From contig CM037587.1 in the NCBI GenBank assembly GCA_021018995.1, forward strand, positions 4,404,866 through 4,468,865: a DNA stretch of 64,000 nt, written 5' to 3'. Every line of letters begins with the position of its first letter. Position 1 is the stretch's first letter. The translations under genes were made by a program, and so were the position numbers. Source of the stretch: Chloranthus sessilifolius (lineage: Eukaryota; Streptophyta; Magnoliopsida; Chloranthales; Chloranthaceae). Below, piece after piece: positions 1 to 11,981 of the stretch. The notes beneath the pieces were generated by a model, which saw nothing but the letters and a program-made list of their open reading frames with translations, searched no databases and was not told the origin of the DNA.

Positions 1-376
1 CTTGCAGCTAGTCACGATATGCAGCGGAATGCCCCTTGCACCCACAGATTAGGATATGGTGATTCTCCTTTCCGTTTGACTGTCACTCGCAGCAGGTCGT
101 GCCACGCGATGGGATGCCCCTTGCACTTGCAAAATAGGATACACTGACTTTCCCCATCGACTGTTTATGACAGCAGGTTACAATACGTGACGAGATCACC
201 CCTGGGCATCCATGGCATGGAATACGCCTTTTGACAGCTACCACTGGACCCCCGAATGCTCTATTTTAGCTTACGCTGATAGATAAGAAAGCCAAGCATG
301 TCATGTCAGCATCCCCAGTTCACATTTGTGATTTTCTAAGAGAAATGAAAAGAGACCTCGGATGAGGGGTGTCTAC
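1..376 (-). mobile_element. LTR-like fragment at window edge
   Basis: No gene is visible. Two loosely spaced copies of a GATGCCCCTTGCAC-like motif occur near 35 and 105. The right edge reads, on the minus strand, as GTAGACACCCC, which resembles the start of a plant gypsy LTR and mirrors the plus-strand start at about 419. Assignment as an LTR is inferred from that edge only, and the rest lies outside the window. Confidence 0.35.
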
Positions 377-432
377 GACGTGTTCTTACTTCGCAAGAGC
401 GCGTCGAAGAGGGGCATCTGTAGACACCCCCA
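364..432. repeat. Inverted LTR-end junction
   Basis: GAGGGGTGTCTAC at 364-376 faces TGTAGACACCCCC at 419-431 across about 42 bp. The two arms look like the 5' ends of two related LTRs placed head to head. Confidence 0.5.
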
Positions 433-2000
433 TTTTCCCCTCTCGGAATATACAAATCTGTTCGGTCAACCTCCTTTGACGCCTTTATCCTATTGTGGGA
501 CCATATGCTGAAACAATAGTATATGGCTGAATACAGGCTAAAATAATAGCTCTGTGGCTCAGGCCCCACAACCCCAATGTGGGAACCATGCACTGAAATA
601 ATAGTACATGGCTGGACACAGGCTGAAACAATAGCTTTGTGGCTCAGGTCTCAATATAGCGAGACTATATACTGAAATAATAGTATGTAGTTGAAATGCA
701 GACTGAAACAATAGTCTGACATTTCAGACCCCCTAACTATAAATTGGGAACCATGCATTGAAATAATAGTGCATGATTGAACACAGCTTGAAATAAAAGC
801 TCTGTGGCTCAGATCCCAACGTAGGGAGACTATATGCTGAAACAATAGTAAGTAGTCGAAATACAGACTAAAATAATAGTCTGACATTTAATACCTGACC
901 AAGACCTGGACAACCCTGAATTACGCACCTAAAACTACGCGCGCAATTCTCTTGCATGCACAACCACAATCGTGCAATCAGTCCCCTTTCAGACCAGACT
1001 TCCTTTCCCAGACCACCACGAGACTTGATTATGCATGCCACATGGCAGGGGTGATCGGATTGAGGGCCCAACCACCGGCGCGCAATTAGTCCTAACGTTA
1101 TTAGAACTAGAAAACTCGCTGAGCAAGTCAGCCGGTCACTCATTGAGTCGGTGACCGACTCAAAGCAATTAAACACCGAAAAACTGGCGCTCAATTCGGT
1201 TAAATGCCTGAAACAGGGCATTTAATTAGAGAAAAATCTATAAAAGCCTTATTCTTTAATTCAACCGGGGAGGTTGGACAAGAGGCTAAAAATTTCACAG
1301 AGAGAACGAAAAATACAGAGAATTCCGAGAATGAATCCATAGAGAAATATAGTCATGATTTCGAGATTGAAGCTTTGAATTTTTTAGATTTCTCTTCGCA
1401 GCCCCGACCCTAGGTAAAAATTTAGTTTTTAGTTTTCGATCGTAGCTTTTAGTCTTTAGATCTAGGATCTTTCTTAGCTATAATTAGTAATATCAAATTT
1501 TCAATCTTAGAATGTAGCACCCCTTTTAGACCATAATTTTTAATATCTGATTCTAGTTCTCAGTTTCTAGAACTAGTGCTTAATCTGACGGCCTAATTCA
1601 TCGACCTCGACTTTAATTTTGTTCTGAAATCCTAATCTCCAGTCCTATCATTAATCTCGGGTTCTAGTTCCTAGTTTCTAAAATCAGTCCTTAATCATAC
1701 AACTTGACTTTCTGATTTTGGACCCGAATTCAGTCCTTAAATTTTTAATTCTTTAATTTAATATTTCTAAAATCCCAAATATTAATTTAGTCTTCTAAAA
1801 TCTTAGTTTCGCAATTTAATTTATAGTTATAATCCCGAAATTGACTCTAAAAATTCAAAAATACCATATTATAGTCTAAAATCTAATTTACTTTAATCTC
1901 AGCCACCCGATTTGTCCAAGGAGCTTACGGCGGGTACTCGAAAACGAGGCCAATCCTCCTTAGCATAGCGGGCCCAAAACCCCCTTTTTATTAGAAGTTT
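419..2000 (+). mobile_element. LTR-like region of a gypsy element
   Basis: The segment starts with TGTAGACACCCCC, a typical plant gypsy LTR start. It contains a tandem block at 480-890 and a plausible TATA box, CTATAAAAG, at 1238-1246, followed by AT-rich sequence with no open frame. The 3' boundary and primer binding site were not found, so the end is approximate. It lies upstream of, and in the same orientation as, the broken integrase at 2.9-3.7 kb. Confidence 0.4.
480..890. repeat. Imperfect tandem repeats with CTGAAAYAATAGT core
   Basis: The phrase CTGAAACAATAGT or CTGAAATAATAGT recurs about eight times, alternating with TGTGGCTCAG and GGGAACCATGCA segments. This gives diverged units of roughly 60 to 130 bp. 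Short open frames in the block are by-products of the repeat. Confidence 0.7.
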
Positions 2001-2770
2001 AGTATAGTAAATGCATTGCTTTAATTAGAATTAGTAAAATCAGTTCCGTAATTTTTCCTAGAATTTTAGTATAATTAATTTATTGCCTTAATTGAAATTA
2101 GTAAAGTTAGTTATGTTATTTTTCCATAATTTTAGCATAATAATTTATTGCTTTGATCATAATTCTAGTAAAATTAGTTCCTTTATTTTAATTAGAATTT
2201 TAGTATGATTAATTCATTACTTTAATTAGATTTTTAGTTTAGTCAATTCATTGCTTTGATAAAATTTTAGTAAAATTAATTCATTGTTTTAAATAGAATT
2301 TTAGTACAATTAGTTTATTGCTTTAATTGGAATTTTAATAAAATTAGTTCCTTTGCCTAAATTAGAGTTTTAGTAAAATTAGTTCTCTATTTCAATTAGA
2401 ATTTCAGTGGAACTAGTATATTGCTTTAATTAGAGTTTCAGTCAGATTAGTATACTTGATTTAATCAGAGTTGCAGTAGAATTACCATATTCGCTTTACT
2501 TAGAATTCCAGTATAATTAGCATGCTTGATCCAATTAGAGTGTCACCAATGTTGATATATATGCATTCCTAGTACAATTAGGAGACTTGAATTAATTGAA
2601 CTTCTAGTAGTATTATGACACTAAATTAATTAAAATTCTGATAAGATCAGAACACTGATATCAATTAGACTCCTAGTTAGATTAGGAGACTTAATTAATT
2701 AGACTTTCAATAGGAAATTTAAACCAAGTAGACTCAATAGAATTAGGAAATTTAAATCAATTAGAATTAC
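1990..2770. repeat. AT-rich tandem minisatellite
   Basis: About fifteen diverged copies of a 40-50 bp unit occur, built on TTTAATTAGAATTTTAG and AAAATTAGTTC. No coding potential is seen. The block sits between the LTR-like region and the integrase, so it is probably part of the retroelement's non-coding sequence. Confidence 0.75.
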
Positions 2771-2921
2771 AGCAACAACAAGGAAAGAAAAGGAAAGCTA
2801 AACTATCTAAATAATAAGAAGAGTCATAGCTGTTGACGTTCGCAGTCGTTGAATTGGGCCACTAATTCAATGGGGACCGAGAGGAACCTAGAAAAAGTGT
2901 GTCCCAATAGGGGCACACATT

Positions 2922-3716
2922 AATGGATATATGCTCGCCAAAAAGATCTTACGGCAAGGGTATTTTTGGACTACCATGAAAACTGACTATTGCAAGCACG
3001 TTTAGAAGTGCTATAAGTGCCAAGAACACTCCAGTCTGATATATGCTCTAGCCATAGATCTCCACAGCATGACCACTCCATGGCCATTTGTCACATGGGG
3101 TCTCGACGTCGTCGGAAAGGTCAATCCGAAAGCATCCAATGGACATCAGTTCATCCTTGTCGCCATCAAGTACTTCATAAAATGGGTAGAGGCAACATCC
3201 TATCTGAACATTACAGCGAATCATGTCGAGCAATTCATCAAGAATAATATTGTTTGTCGATTCGGTATGCTCAAGGATATCATCACAAACAATGGCACCA
3301 ACTTTGTAAACAAGGGCATTAGAACCTTTTGTGAGTAGTACAAAATCAAACATCATTGTTTGTCACTATATTGGCCGCAAACCAATGGAGCCATTGAAGC
3401 TGCCAACAAGACAGTTGTCTGCATCCTCGAGAAGATGGTTGTCACATACTGAGATTGGAGTGAAATGTTACCCTTCGCACTATAAGCTTATCAAATGTCG
3501 ATCGGAACTGCTATAGGGGCAGCACCATTTTCCCTTGTGTATGGAACCGAGGCAGTGCTGCCAGTTGAAGTCAGAGTATCCTCCTCCCTCTGTATCCTCA
3601 TCGAGTCAGATCTGCTAGAGGCCGAAAGAGAGAGAGCCCGGTCCGAACAATTGAGCTTGATCGATGAGAAGAGGCTTCAAGCTTTGTGTCACACCCATAT
3701 CCTAAGAAAGCGTTAG
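2922..3716 (+). pseudogene. Ty3/gypsy integrase, degenerate
   Basis: The integrase zinc-binding segment lies at 2922-3068, where GYFWTTMKTD leads into the C-x2-C part KCYKCQ. It is followed by the core (PWPFVTWGLDVVG, FILVAIKYFIKWVEA, then DIITNNGTNF and PQTNGAIEAANK) and by the tail PFSLVYGTEAVLPVEV. In the family this enzyme inserts element cDNA into the genome. In-frame stops occur in the zinc-binding part near 3007 and after the first core segment at 3337, with a further stop and frame changes near 3450-3520, so it cannot make a full enzyme. No reverse transcriptase or protease is seen nearby, so this is a fragment. Confidence 0.88.
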
Positions 3717-4990
3717 AAAGAAGGGGATGATGGTGTATTAAAATAAGGAAAAAAGGGTAAGAAGTAAGCAAATTAGGTAAAAGGTTCATTTAGTTATGCA
3801 ACTCAGATTTAGGGCTCTCTCTCTCTCTCTGCAGCAAGTCCTTCCTGAAGTACCATTACTAACCTCAACAAGGTGGAAATATCCAACTTAACCCATGCCA
3901 TTTGGGTTGCTCTTAAGACTATAGTCTGTCTACTCAAATGGCCACAGTCTATCCTACAGAGTCTGTCAAATCCCATTAATCAAGCCAGAAATTGCAATCT
4001 AATCCAAAGGAGTGAGCTGATCAAACCTCATCCAATGGATCAAACCATGCCATGAATACCATTACAGACACTATGTTTGCCAGGCTACAAGCTCCCCAGT
4101 TATGTGCACAGATTTGGCTGACATTCATAGGAGTTTCAACCTATAAAGCCCTATGTGTATTGTCAAGGCCAACGGCACATTGATGCCCACACAAAGGACC
4201 AACAACAGGTTGAATAAGGATTAAAGTACAGCTGATCATTACTACAAAAGGCCTACAATGACTCAGCCTCCCAGTCCGCAATCACTACAAGGAAGCTAAA
4301 TCTAACATCTGATAGCGGTCAAGTAAAACAGGAGAGTCTATTCTTGCATAATCTCTCACCAGGCCACAAGTCCAAGTGTAGAGAAGAAGAATCCATCTCA
4401 GATCTGTGACCAAGTTTGTCCTAGGGCTATAGTCTGTCCACTCAAATGGTCATAGGCTATCCTCAGAGGCTTCCTTACCCATAAATACTAAAACAGAGCA
4501 TAAAAACTAATGTCTGCCACCATGGTCCCAGGGCATCACACTCAAGCTTCCATGGGCCTTTCAAGAAGCTCAAATCCTAAATGTATGCTATAGCCTGAAT
4601 AGAACTACAGACAAATAGGAAAATAATAGATTGAGTAAGCATTCAAACAAAGATGCCATTGATCTGGTGTTATTAACAATGAAATCCCTCAAGGCAGTAG
4701 CCTTGTGCACAACAGCTCAACATCAAATCCCATTGTCTACTGAACTATTACAAACCTGAAATAAAACTATACATAAATGCTTACCAAAGGTTTAACCAGC
4801 AAGTGCTGAGCTAAGATAGAAGAAAAAATGGAAAAAGAGGTAATCAAACCCTAACCCTAACCCTAGCCTGCTTGAGCTCTTAGCCAACAAAGGTTAAAGG
4901 AGAAAGTGAATGATAATTTTTTAAGTTACAAGTACAGCTTATATACTTAGTCTCAATGTTGTGGCTGAGAGGAGAGTAAACCTTAATTTT
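3717..4990. other. No gene seen; retroelement-derived spacer
   Basis: No convincing coding sequence is present. A CT tract lies at 3812-3829 and three CCCTAA units at 4849-4865. The segment GTCTGTC(T/C)ACTCAAATGG occurs twice (about 3925 and 4435), indicating an internal duplication. It may be the 3' non-coding part of the upstream gypsy element. Confidence 0.4.
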
Positions 4991-5029
4991 TCAAGCAGAT
5001 GTGGCACTGTTTTAACCCTTGGATGTGTG

Positions 5030-5800
5030 TGTCATAATCTATGCCTTGGGGTGTGTGCCCTAGACCTGGGGAAATCCCCAAAAGGTCCTTGAGTTAGGGT
5101 TGAGAAGTGGAGAGCCCGAGCTTCGCGAGGCTGGCTTCTGCATTTTACTTCTATTGCGTAGTATGCAGAGTGTTCGCAAGGTAAATTTTTAGCATGGAAT
5201 ATTGCTATCTCGCGCAGTAGCACTCCAGATGATCGCGCGGTTGCCTCATCTTTGAATGTACTCGCGCAAAAGAGCTTTCAGCACCTTGATTGCTCGGGCA
5301 GAAGAGCTTCAAAAACTTCATTCGCGAGGTACTCGCGCAGATGCCTTCGCATCTCACTCGGTAGAGACTTGAACTTTTAGGCGTGCGAGAGCTGCGCAAA
5401 AGGATTTCTGGGCGTCTCTCTTTTCCAGAGCCACGCGAGAGTTGCACGAGGTTTATGCTATTTTTTATGCCAATTAGTCTCGCGAGGTAGTGTGCTCTGC
5501 TGCGCTAAGGCTTGATCCTCGTGAGAACTATGCGAGTTGTATTTCTGAAGGCTTAGTGTGTGAAAGCTCCGCGAGTTTCTTCATATGATGATTTCCATTG
5601 AAGTGCGCGACTGCTGCGCGAGAGCCACTTTGCGATAACTCTCCATTTGAACTATGCAACTTCTTCACGAGCTCTGTCATGTTGCATGTTCTAGCTGCGC
5701 GAGGGAGCTCTGCCAGTGACTTAAACAGTGCGAGGCTACACGTCAGCTGTGCGAGATAGGTCCCTGGTTCCTCTGCTGCTATGCACATGCTTCTATTATA
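5030..5800 (-). repeat. GCGAG/CGCGAG-rich segment, retroelement
   Basis: The motif CTCGCG or its complement recurs every 20-60 bp in an otherwise AT-rich neighbourhood, with phrases such as CTCGCGCAG and GCGCGAGAG. A related cluster lies at 8630-9060. Both flank the region downstream of the minus-strand Athila-like integrase, so they are probably part of that element. Open frames here reflect base composition. Confidence 0.5.
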
Positions 5801-7869
5801 GCTTCCCCCACTCTCATCTAAACTTCTCTCATCTATTAAACCTTCTAGGTCTAATATGACATGAAAAAAAATAGTCGCCATGGTGTGTACCACCATGGTG
5901 TTCCATCACTTCTGGTCCAGCTGTCACCTTTTGCTTGAAATCTCTCTCTTCTTAGCACTAAAAGCACAAACTCTGTGTTAAGCTGCACAATTTATTTCTA
6001 ACCATAAAACAAGCTAAAAAGGAAGTATTAGTGAGCTTCAAGGTCCAGCAAAGGCTAGATTAAGAGGTGAAAAGTAATACTTTTCAGTAATTAATACACC
6101 CCCAAACCTAATCTTTGCTAGTCCCTGAGCAAAGGAAAATATAAACAACTACTCTAAGAATGTAAATGCCACTTTCGTTGGGAGCACGGATGCATTTAGC
6201 TTATGCATCAAGCCTTTTAAACCCCTAGGTGATCCCTAGTGGAGGAGTGAAGTCTCCTGAGGGTTTTCAATGAAGGTACCCACAAACTTCTTAATAAAAC
6301 AACTCAGTTTAAAATAAATACAGTTCATTTCACCCTTGCTCTGTCAAAATTAGAGGAGCTCCAAAGAAGTATATGCAAACAATTCAACACCTCAGTTATG
6401 CATGTAGGCTCATTACATCCAATCAGCTGACACTAAGAAAAATAGTATGTGTAAAACAGTACTAAGCTTACCAGTACATCAAAGTTCAGGTTCAAGCAAT
6501 GCCTCAATGATTTAAATTTCAGACCCAATGCTTACCAGGGCTGTCTCTCATAACTAAATTTAAGGGTGTATCATTTCACACAAGCTTAAGAGCAGTTAGA
6601 TACCCCAAATAGGTTTGCAAGCATGAACATAGGCAACTATTCGAATTTCTGACATCACAAAATACTTCTCACCATAGATTAAACATTCCTTATCTTCACA
6701 TGACAGATCATTTGACTTTGGATCAAAAAGGGCTTTTCATGGGTTGTAATGTGGCTTATTGGTGATGATTGTAAAGAATAAAAGGGATAAAAAAGGATTC
6801 AAAATTTGAGGAATCAAACACAGGTAGGAGGTGATTCATGACTTCACCTTCTTCTTTTAAGCACAATCTTCATCTTTTTTTTGAAATTTCAGAGCTAAAG
6901 TGGCCAACTTCTTCTCTTCTTCTCAACATTTCCAATGAAGTTCTTCTTTTGACTTCTTATTCTCTCTTCTCTTTTTTCTTCTCTCTCTTTTTTTTTTTTT
7001 TTTTTTTTTTTAAATGATGGTTGCCGAGCATCTACAACTGCTACACTATTATTTATAGATCTCCACCTCTCTTCTCCTCCTTTCACCAAATGTTAAACTT
7101 TACTCACTTGTCTTTAACATCTTCTCCTTTACCTACTGAATTCTCAGAGTAAGGGTAGGGCTGAATCAAGTTAAGAGGTTCAGGTTCAAGTACTTTGGTG
7201 TTTGTTGGAGAAAAATAAGGCTTTAAGGCTCAAAGGGTGTATGCACAAGGATAGTTTTACAAGTTGGATCTTTTAGGCTCAAACTGTCCAAATGAAGGCC
7301 TTGATCCTTTCCTTAGTTTAATGATTACTGTCAAACCGCTTCAACTTGGGGTGTCTAACTTCTAGTGAAAAGGACTGGATTCAGTCAGTCCATAGAACAG
7401 AAAAAATACCAAGACACTCCTAACAAAATTTTATAGGCTCAAAGCTCACTGGGTATGGTCTTCCATTGCACTCAAAGGGGTATGCTTTCACCTGTTTCTC
7501 TCCTCACTGGTTCACTCAATACTGTCAAAAATTTCCTGATGTTTACCTCATGGAAATATTGATTTTCAAATAATTTTAGTGTTAAAAAGGTCAGCACAGA
7601 GTTTAAATTTCTGTAAATTTCTTCACTTTTAACATTGCTTAGGTGAAACTCATTATATTTATTCCTTACTTAGTTAAGACTGCTGCACTTAAGTTAAATG
7701 GGTCATTGGCAATCCTTGCCACACCCTCAATGAGGAGTAGTATCCTCACTGGTTCAAAGAGAAGAGGGTAGGTATAGCAGGGAACAGATAAAAATAACAC
7801 AAAAATAAAGCAAATAAAAGCAAGAAACAAGACACACAAACAAACTGAAACAAGACACACACAGACTAG
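5800..7869 (-). mobile_element. Non-coding 3' part of Athila-like element
   Basis: No supported gene. The minus strand carries TTAGGTTTGGGGGTG at about 6099-6113, next to TGCTCAGGGACTAGC. From memory this layout recurs near LTRs of plant Athila-type elements and includes a purine-rich stretch that could serve as second-strand primer. A 22-base T tract lies near 6988-7010. A second LTR boundary was not identified. Confidence 0.4.
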
Positions 7870-8319
7870 TTATGAAACAGAAATGGAAAGCAAACAAAAT
7901 ATAACAACAAGAAATTTTTTTTGATTCAACATAGTTTGTATATGGATGGGAAAAGATTTATAGCAAAAACAAAAGAAACTTGCTGCTTCTGGAAGAGGAA
8001 CTGCAAGCCAGAAAAGAGTGGGACAATAGGGGCTAAGGAGCATGGTGCGGGGCAGGTGGTGGATGGGGTGGAGAGGAAGGGGCAGAAGGTGTTGGGGTGG
8101 AGAGGAAGGGGCAGAAGGTGGTGGATTGGGTGCAGATGGTTCTATCTTCTCTTTCTTCTTCTTTTTCAGATCTTTTTTTCGTTCCTCCTTGGCCAAGATC
8201 CTCTGTACCTCCTCATACTCGTCCCATAAGAATTGTAAGGGGTCAGGTTCCTTTGGCGGTGGGTACTCCCAAACTGGATCGAATTTGATCAGAAACTCAA
8301 TGGGTTTGTCATCTGCCAT
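7870..8319 (-). CDS. Hypothetical 149-aa retroelement ORF
   Basis: Read from the ATG at 8317-8319 (AACTATGGC context), this is a 149-residue protein. The frame is open further upstream to 8448, but this ATG follows a TTATATAT box near 8390 and a CT-rich leader, so it is the likelier start. The N-terminal half (MADDKPIEFLIKF, WEYPPPKEPDPLQFLWDEYEEVQ) is acidic. A very basic Lys-rich run follows at about residues 47-62, then a Pro/Ser-rich part and a hydrophobic C-terminus. I recognise no domain. It lies 3' of the integrase of the minus-strand Athila-like element, where accessory or env-like ORFs can occur. An alternative is a captured host exon. Confidence 0.4.
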   Translation of the reverse strand: MADDKPIEFLIKFDPVWEYPPPKEPDPLQFLWDEYEEVQRILAKEERKKDLKKKKKEKIEPSAPNPPPSAPSSPPQHLLPLPLHPIHHLPRTMLLSPYCPTLFWLAVPLPEAASFFCFCYKSFPIHIQTMLNQKKFLVVIFCLLSISVS

Positions 8320-8629
8320 AGTTGTAGGTAGGGACAAAGTGCTGGGGGTTAAAAGAAAATGAATGAGATGGAGGTGAAGTGGGCTGATATATAACATGCA
8401 TGGGTGGTGGAATTTGCATCGGCGTAATAAATTTTCTCCTCCTTCCAAAGTTAATTTCTATAATGATATTAAAGAAAGTTAGTTAGCAATAACTGCATTG
8501 GTTGGGAGAAACATAAAACGTCGTGCAATTTATTATGGGGAATGATCTCGCTGGGTGCATGCTGGCCTATTAATAGAAATGGGAGTTAAGGTGAAAATAA
8601 ATGAAATGAAGAACTTGCAGAAATTCGCC

Positions 8630-9060
8630 AGGGTTTAAAGTGCAAACCTGTGCCTCGTGCCAATGCTTACAGGTGCTCGCGGAGCACCTTTCTCTCCCAG
8701 TGCACAATCAGTCCCCCGAGGAGTTCTGTCCCACAGAAGAAGGTAAATACTTCTCAATATAGTTCGCGAAGCTAACACTAGGCATTGGTGCGTGAGTTTA
8801 CCTTTCTTTTTTGTGTAGCTACGCTGTCTAACTTTGGGAGACGTCAAAATGTAGAGCGTCAAGTGCCTCCCGAAGTTGAATGCATGGAGTCAGTCATTCA
8901 TGCAGTACCAAAATTCTGCGAAGATCGAGCCTCGCGGTGCTCGAACTATCATCAGAGCTCCGCGAGATTGACTTTGTGCCTGTTAGCATCGCGAGAACCT
9001 ATATGCACCCATTTTCTCAGTGCTGCACGCTGGCCAGTTTCCCTAAAATGGCGTGCCCCT
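8630..9060 (-). repeat. Second GCGAG-rich segment
   Basis: Clustered GCTCGCGG, TTCGCGAAG and CGCGAG motifs resemble the 5030-5800 block. Together the two clusters bracket the hypothetical ORF. No gene is supported here. Confidence 0.45.
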
Positions 9061-9399
9061 GTTTAATGTGCATCAGCACCAACCCTTTCACATATACTCC
9101 ACTTAACCACCACAATGATGTGCCTATTAACGAACACTATTATCGTTCCATTTATCATGAGAGTCCTCAACCTTGTACAGCAAATTCATATGGCAGCCAT
9201 GCACATGTACTCAAAATAAAGATACATAAAATAGAAATCAAACGCAGAAACAAATCAACATCCTAAGTGCATGAATGGAAAATCTTCTAAGTAAAAACAA
9301 ATCAGTTAACTCATATGGTACATATGTTACAAAACTGTGGATCACTCAGCAATGGGAGGTTTATGTAGGTGAATGGTTTGAGGTGGCTCCATTAAATTT

Positions 9400-10592
9400 T
9401 CTACACAAATTTTTAGCCTTTGCCTATTCACTTTCATGATCTTCCCAGACATAGGATCTAAGATCTCCACAGCACCAGATGGGGAGGCATGAATGATAGT
9501 ATAAGGTCAATCCCATATGGATTTCAACTTCCCTGGAAAAAATTTAGTCTAGAGTTGAAAAGCCAAAGCTTAGTTCCAGCATTGAATTCCCTTCGCATTA
9601 GCTTCTTGTCAAAGAATGCCTTTGATTTCTCCTTCTATATTCGGGCATTTGAATAGGCTTCTAGCCTCAGCTCATCAAGCTCTATCATCTGCAATTTCCT
9701 ATGAGAACCAATAGAAGTTAGATCAAAATTCAATGTTTTGATAGCCCAATAGGCTTTATGCTCTAACTCCACTGGTAGGTGGTAGGCTTTGCCATAAATC
9801 AACCTAAATGGGGACATGCCAATAGGGGTCTTATAGGCAGCCCTGTAAGCCCACAAGGCGCCATTCAGCTTTTGTACCCAATCCTTCCTATTAGTCCTCA
9901 CAGTCTTCTCTAAAATATGCTTGATCTCCCTATTAGAAATTTCAACTTGCCCATTGGTTTGTGGGTGGTAGGGAGTTACAATTTTATGGGTAACTGAGTA
10001 CTTTTTTGAGGAGATTCTCAAAAGGTCTGTTACAGAAATGACTCCCCCCATCACTAATGATAGCTCTGGGGGTGTCAAATCTCGAGAAGATACTATCCTT
10101 AAAAAATTTAAAGACAACTGTGTGGTCATTGGTCCTTGTGGCAATGGCTTCCACCCACTTGGACACATAGTCCACTGCCACAAGTATGAAGTTAAAATCT
10201 TTGGATGGAGGAAAGGGGCCCATAAAACCAATGTCCTAGATGTGAAAAAATTCTATCACAAGGATGGGCTGCAGTGGCATAGAATTTCGCTTTGAAATAC
10301 CTCCTATCCTTTGACATCTCTCACAGACTTTGCAATGTAGAAATGTATCTATGAACAAAGAAGGCCAATAAAAACCACATTGCAGTACCTTTGCTGCAGT
10401 CTTATTCCCACTGAAGTGACCTCCACAAGCTTGCTCATGGCACATTGAAAGAATGTTGTGGAACTCACTTTCGGGCACACATCTCCTAACAACCTGGTCT
10501 GCATAATGTTTAAATAGGTATAGGTCCTCCCACAGAAAATGCCTGACCTGAGAGAAAAATAGGTCTTGAAAGTTGAGAGGCACTAGAGTCAA
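9400..10592 (-). pseudogene. Athila-like gypsy integrase, broken
   Basis: From high to low coordinates, the zinc-binding segment lies at about 10592-10236 (C-x2-C as CKVCERCQRIG, preceded by H and H in CHEQACGGHFSG). The catalytic core lies at 10223-9800 ([19 protein letters not shown] with the first Asp, IISDGGSHF with the second, [18 protein letters not shown] with the Glu). The C-terminal part is at 9800-9400 ([17 protein letters not shown], then a degraded FNSRL motif). The D, D and E residues are kept. Frame breaks occur between the zinc segment and the core, near 9990, and in the tail, so the gene is dead. Wording such as [11 protein letters not shown] matches Athila/Tat lineages. Confidence 0.9.
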
Positions 10593-10631
10593 AAGAGTTG
10601 CAGATCGAACTCTTTATAAGATTATGTGGCT

Positions 10632-10648
10632 ATATATATATATATATA
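10632..10648. repeat. (TA)n tract at element boundary
   Basis: A short pure TA run separates the Athila-like integrase segment from the minus-oriented LTR. It may mark the truncation or insertion junction. Confidence 0.8.
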
Positions 10649-10654
10649 TTAGAA

Positions 10655-11967
10655 GCAAAATGGTGGGCACTTTCCCTTGCCCAAAGGCACATCGATCCTA
10701 TTGAGCCCTTCTCGCTTGTCGAAATTTGGGCAGCGTAACGACTCAATTCTAGGATAGAGAAAAAGCCAAAGAAGGTAGAGGAATGGAGGGGAGAGCCGGA
10801 GCTCTCGGGCCCTTGTAGCACCGATATGGTCCTTCGCGCGAGAGCGTCGCCGGTGAGCTTCCGATAGCAAACGGGTTAGGAGACGGGTTCTAATATCTAA
10901 GACTTGGTAGCTAAGAGGTAGAAGAAGAAGGCTAGGGGCTAGATCTAGCTCAAACTCACTGATTTATGATGGATAATGGGGTGTCAAGGATGAACTAGGG
11001 TGCTGGAATTGTATGGGTTTAGTAGAGGAAAATGGGAGGGGAGCTCACTAGAAATTTCTCTTTGAAAATTTTTCAACCCTTAAGCAAGAGGGGTGACTCT
11101 CTATTTATAGAGAAAGAGAGGATTAGTGAGAGATTAAAGTCCTAATTGGGTTAGCAATTAGGTAATGGGTAACCTAAGGTTTTTTGGATTTTCTAGAGCT
11201 TGGAGAAGAGGGATTTGGGTTACTAGGGTCCTAAAGAAACACACCCCAGACTTTGGGATGGTCAATAAGTCAAACCCCCAATGTCAATTTTGACCATTTT
11301 TTGAAGGAAAACTAGGCCCAAACTATTGGAAGTTGAAGACCTAGAGGGGCCCGGCCAGATTTGCAATTTCCTTCACAAATTCGCAATTTTTAAATCGTCA
11401 TAACGTTTGATGTACAACTCCAAATTAGGCGATTCTTGGCTCGTTAGAAAGCTGGGAACCTCTACTTTCCAATGGTATAGGCCTTAGGATGAAAAAATAT
11501 CTGTGAAAACCTTGACACTCCTCTTTTCATAAGCTGTTTTGATTAGTTTCAAACTAGCTCTATGGGTTAGGATTTATAATTTCCTCCATAAATCCACGAT
11601 CTTCATTTCCCCATAACTTTTGTTGTGCAACTCCAAATTAGGCGATTCTTAGCTCATTGGAAAGATGAGAGACTATACTTTCCAATGGTATAGGTCTTAG
11701 GTTGGAAAACTATCTATAAAATCTTTGACACTCATCTTTCTAACTGCTGTTTAAGAGTCGAATCGGGCCTGGGAAGGGTTCGAATCGGGCCCGAGAAGGA
11801 TTTTAATGGGTTTGAGAAGTTTATGATTGATTCCTAAGGGTTCACGATGATTCCTAAGGGTTTTGGGATGATTCCTAAGGGTTTGGAAAATGCTTTCGAA
11901 AGCTCAGAGGTACGCCTTTCTCGAAGTATGTGTTAATCGGGCCTTGGGCCAAATTTGTGTGTCTATA
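10655..11967 (-). mobile_element. Truncated gypsy LTR, minus orientation
   Basis: This segment is a diverged reverse complement of the plus-strand LTR at 11982-13320. For example, GAGCTCTCGGGCCCTTGTAG near 10797 pairs with sequence near 12925, and both outer ends share GGCCAAATTTG next to a TGTAGACAC-like start. It contains an internal duplication of about 200 bp (11390-11540 and 11600-11750, both with CTCCAAATTAGGCGATTCTT). The end corresponding to R/U5 is missing, cut off at the TA tract near 10640. Confidence 0.75.
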
Positions 11968-11981
11968 GTAGCTTATAATAA

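Noticed and set aside
480-900. CRISPR-like array
   Set aside because: Repeat units and spacers are irregular and diverged, the organism is a plant, and the block sits in an LTR.
4849-4865. Telomere or interstitial telomeric repeat
   Set aside because: Only three CCCTAA units. The same AACCCTAA words are common in plant intergenic DNA.
8042-8362. Gly/Arg-rich plus-strand ORFs
   Set aside because: They are antisense to the minus-strand ORF and arise from its Pro-rich repeat read backwards.
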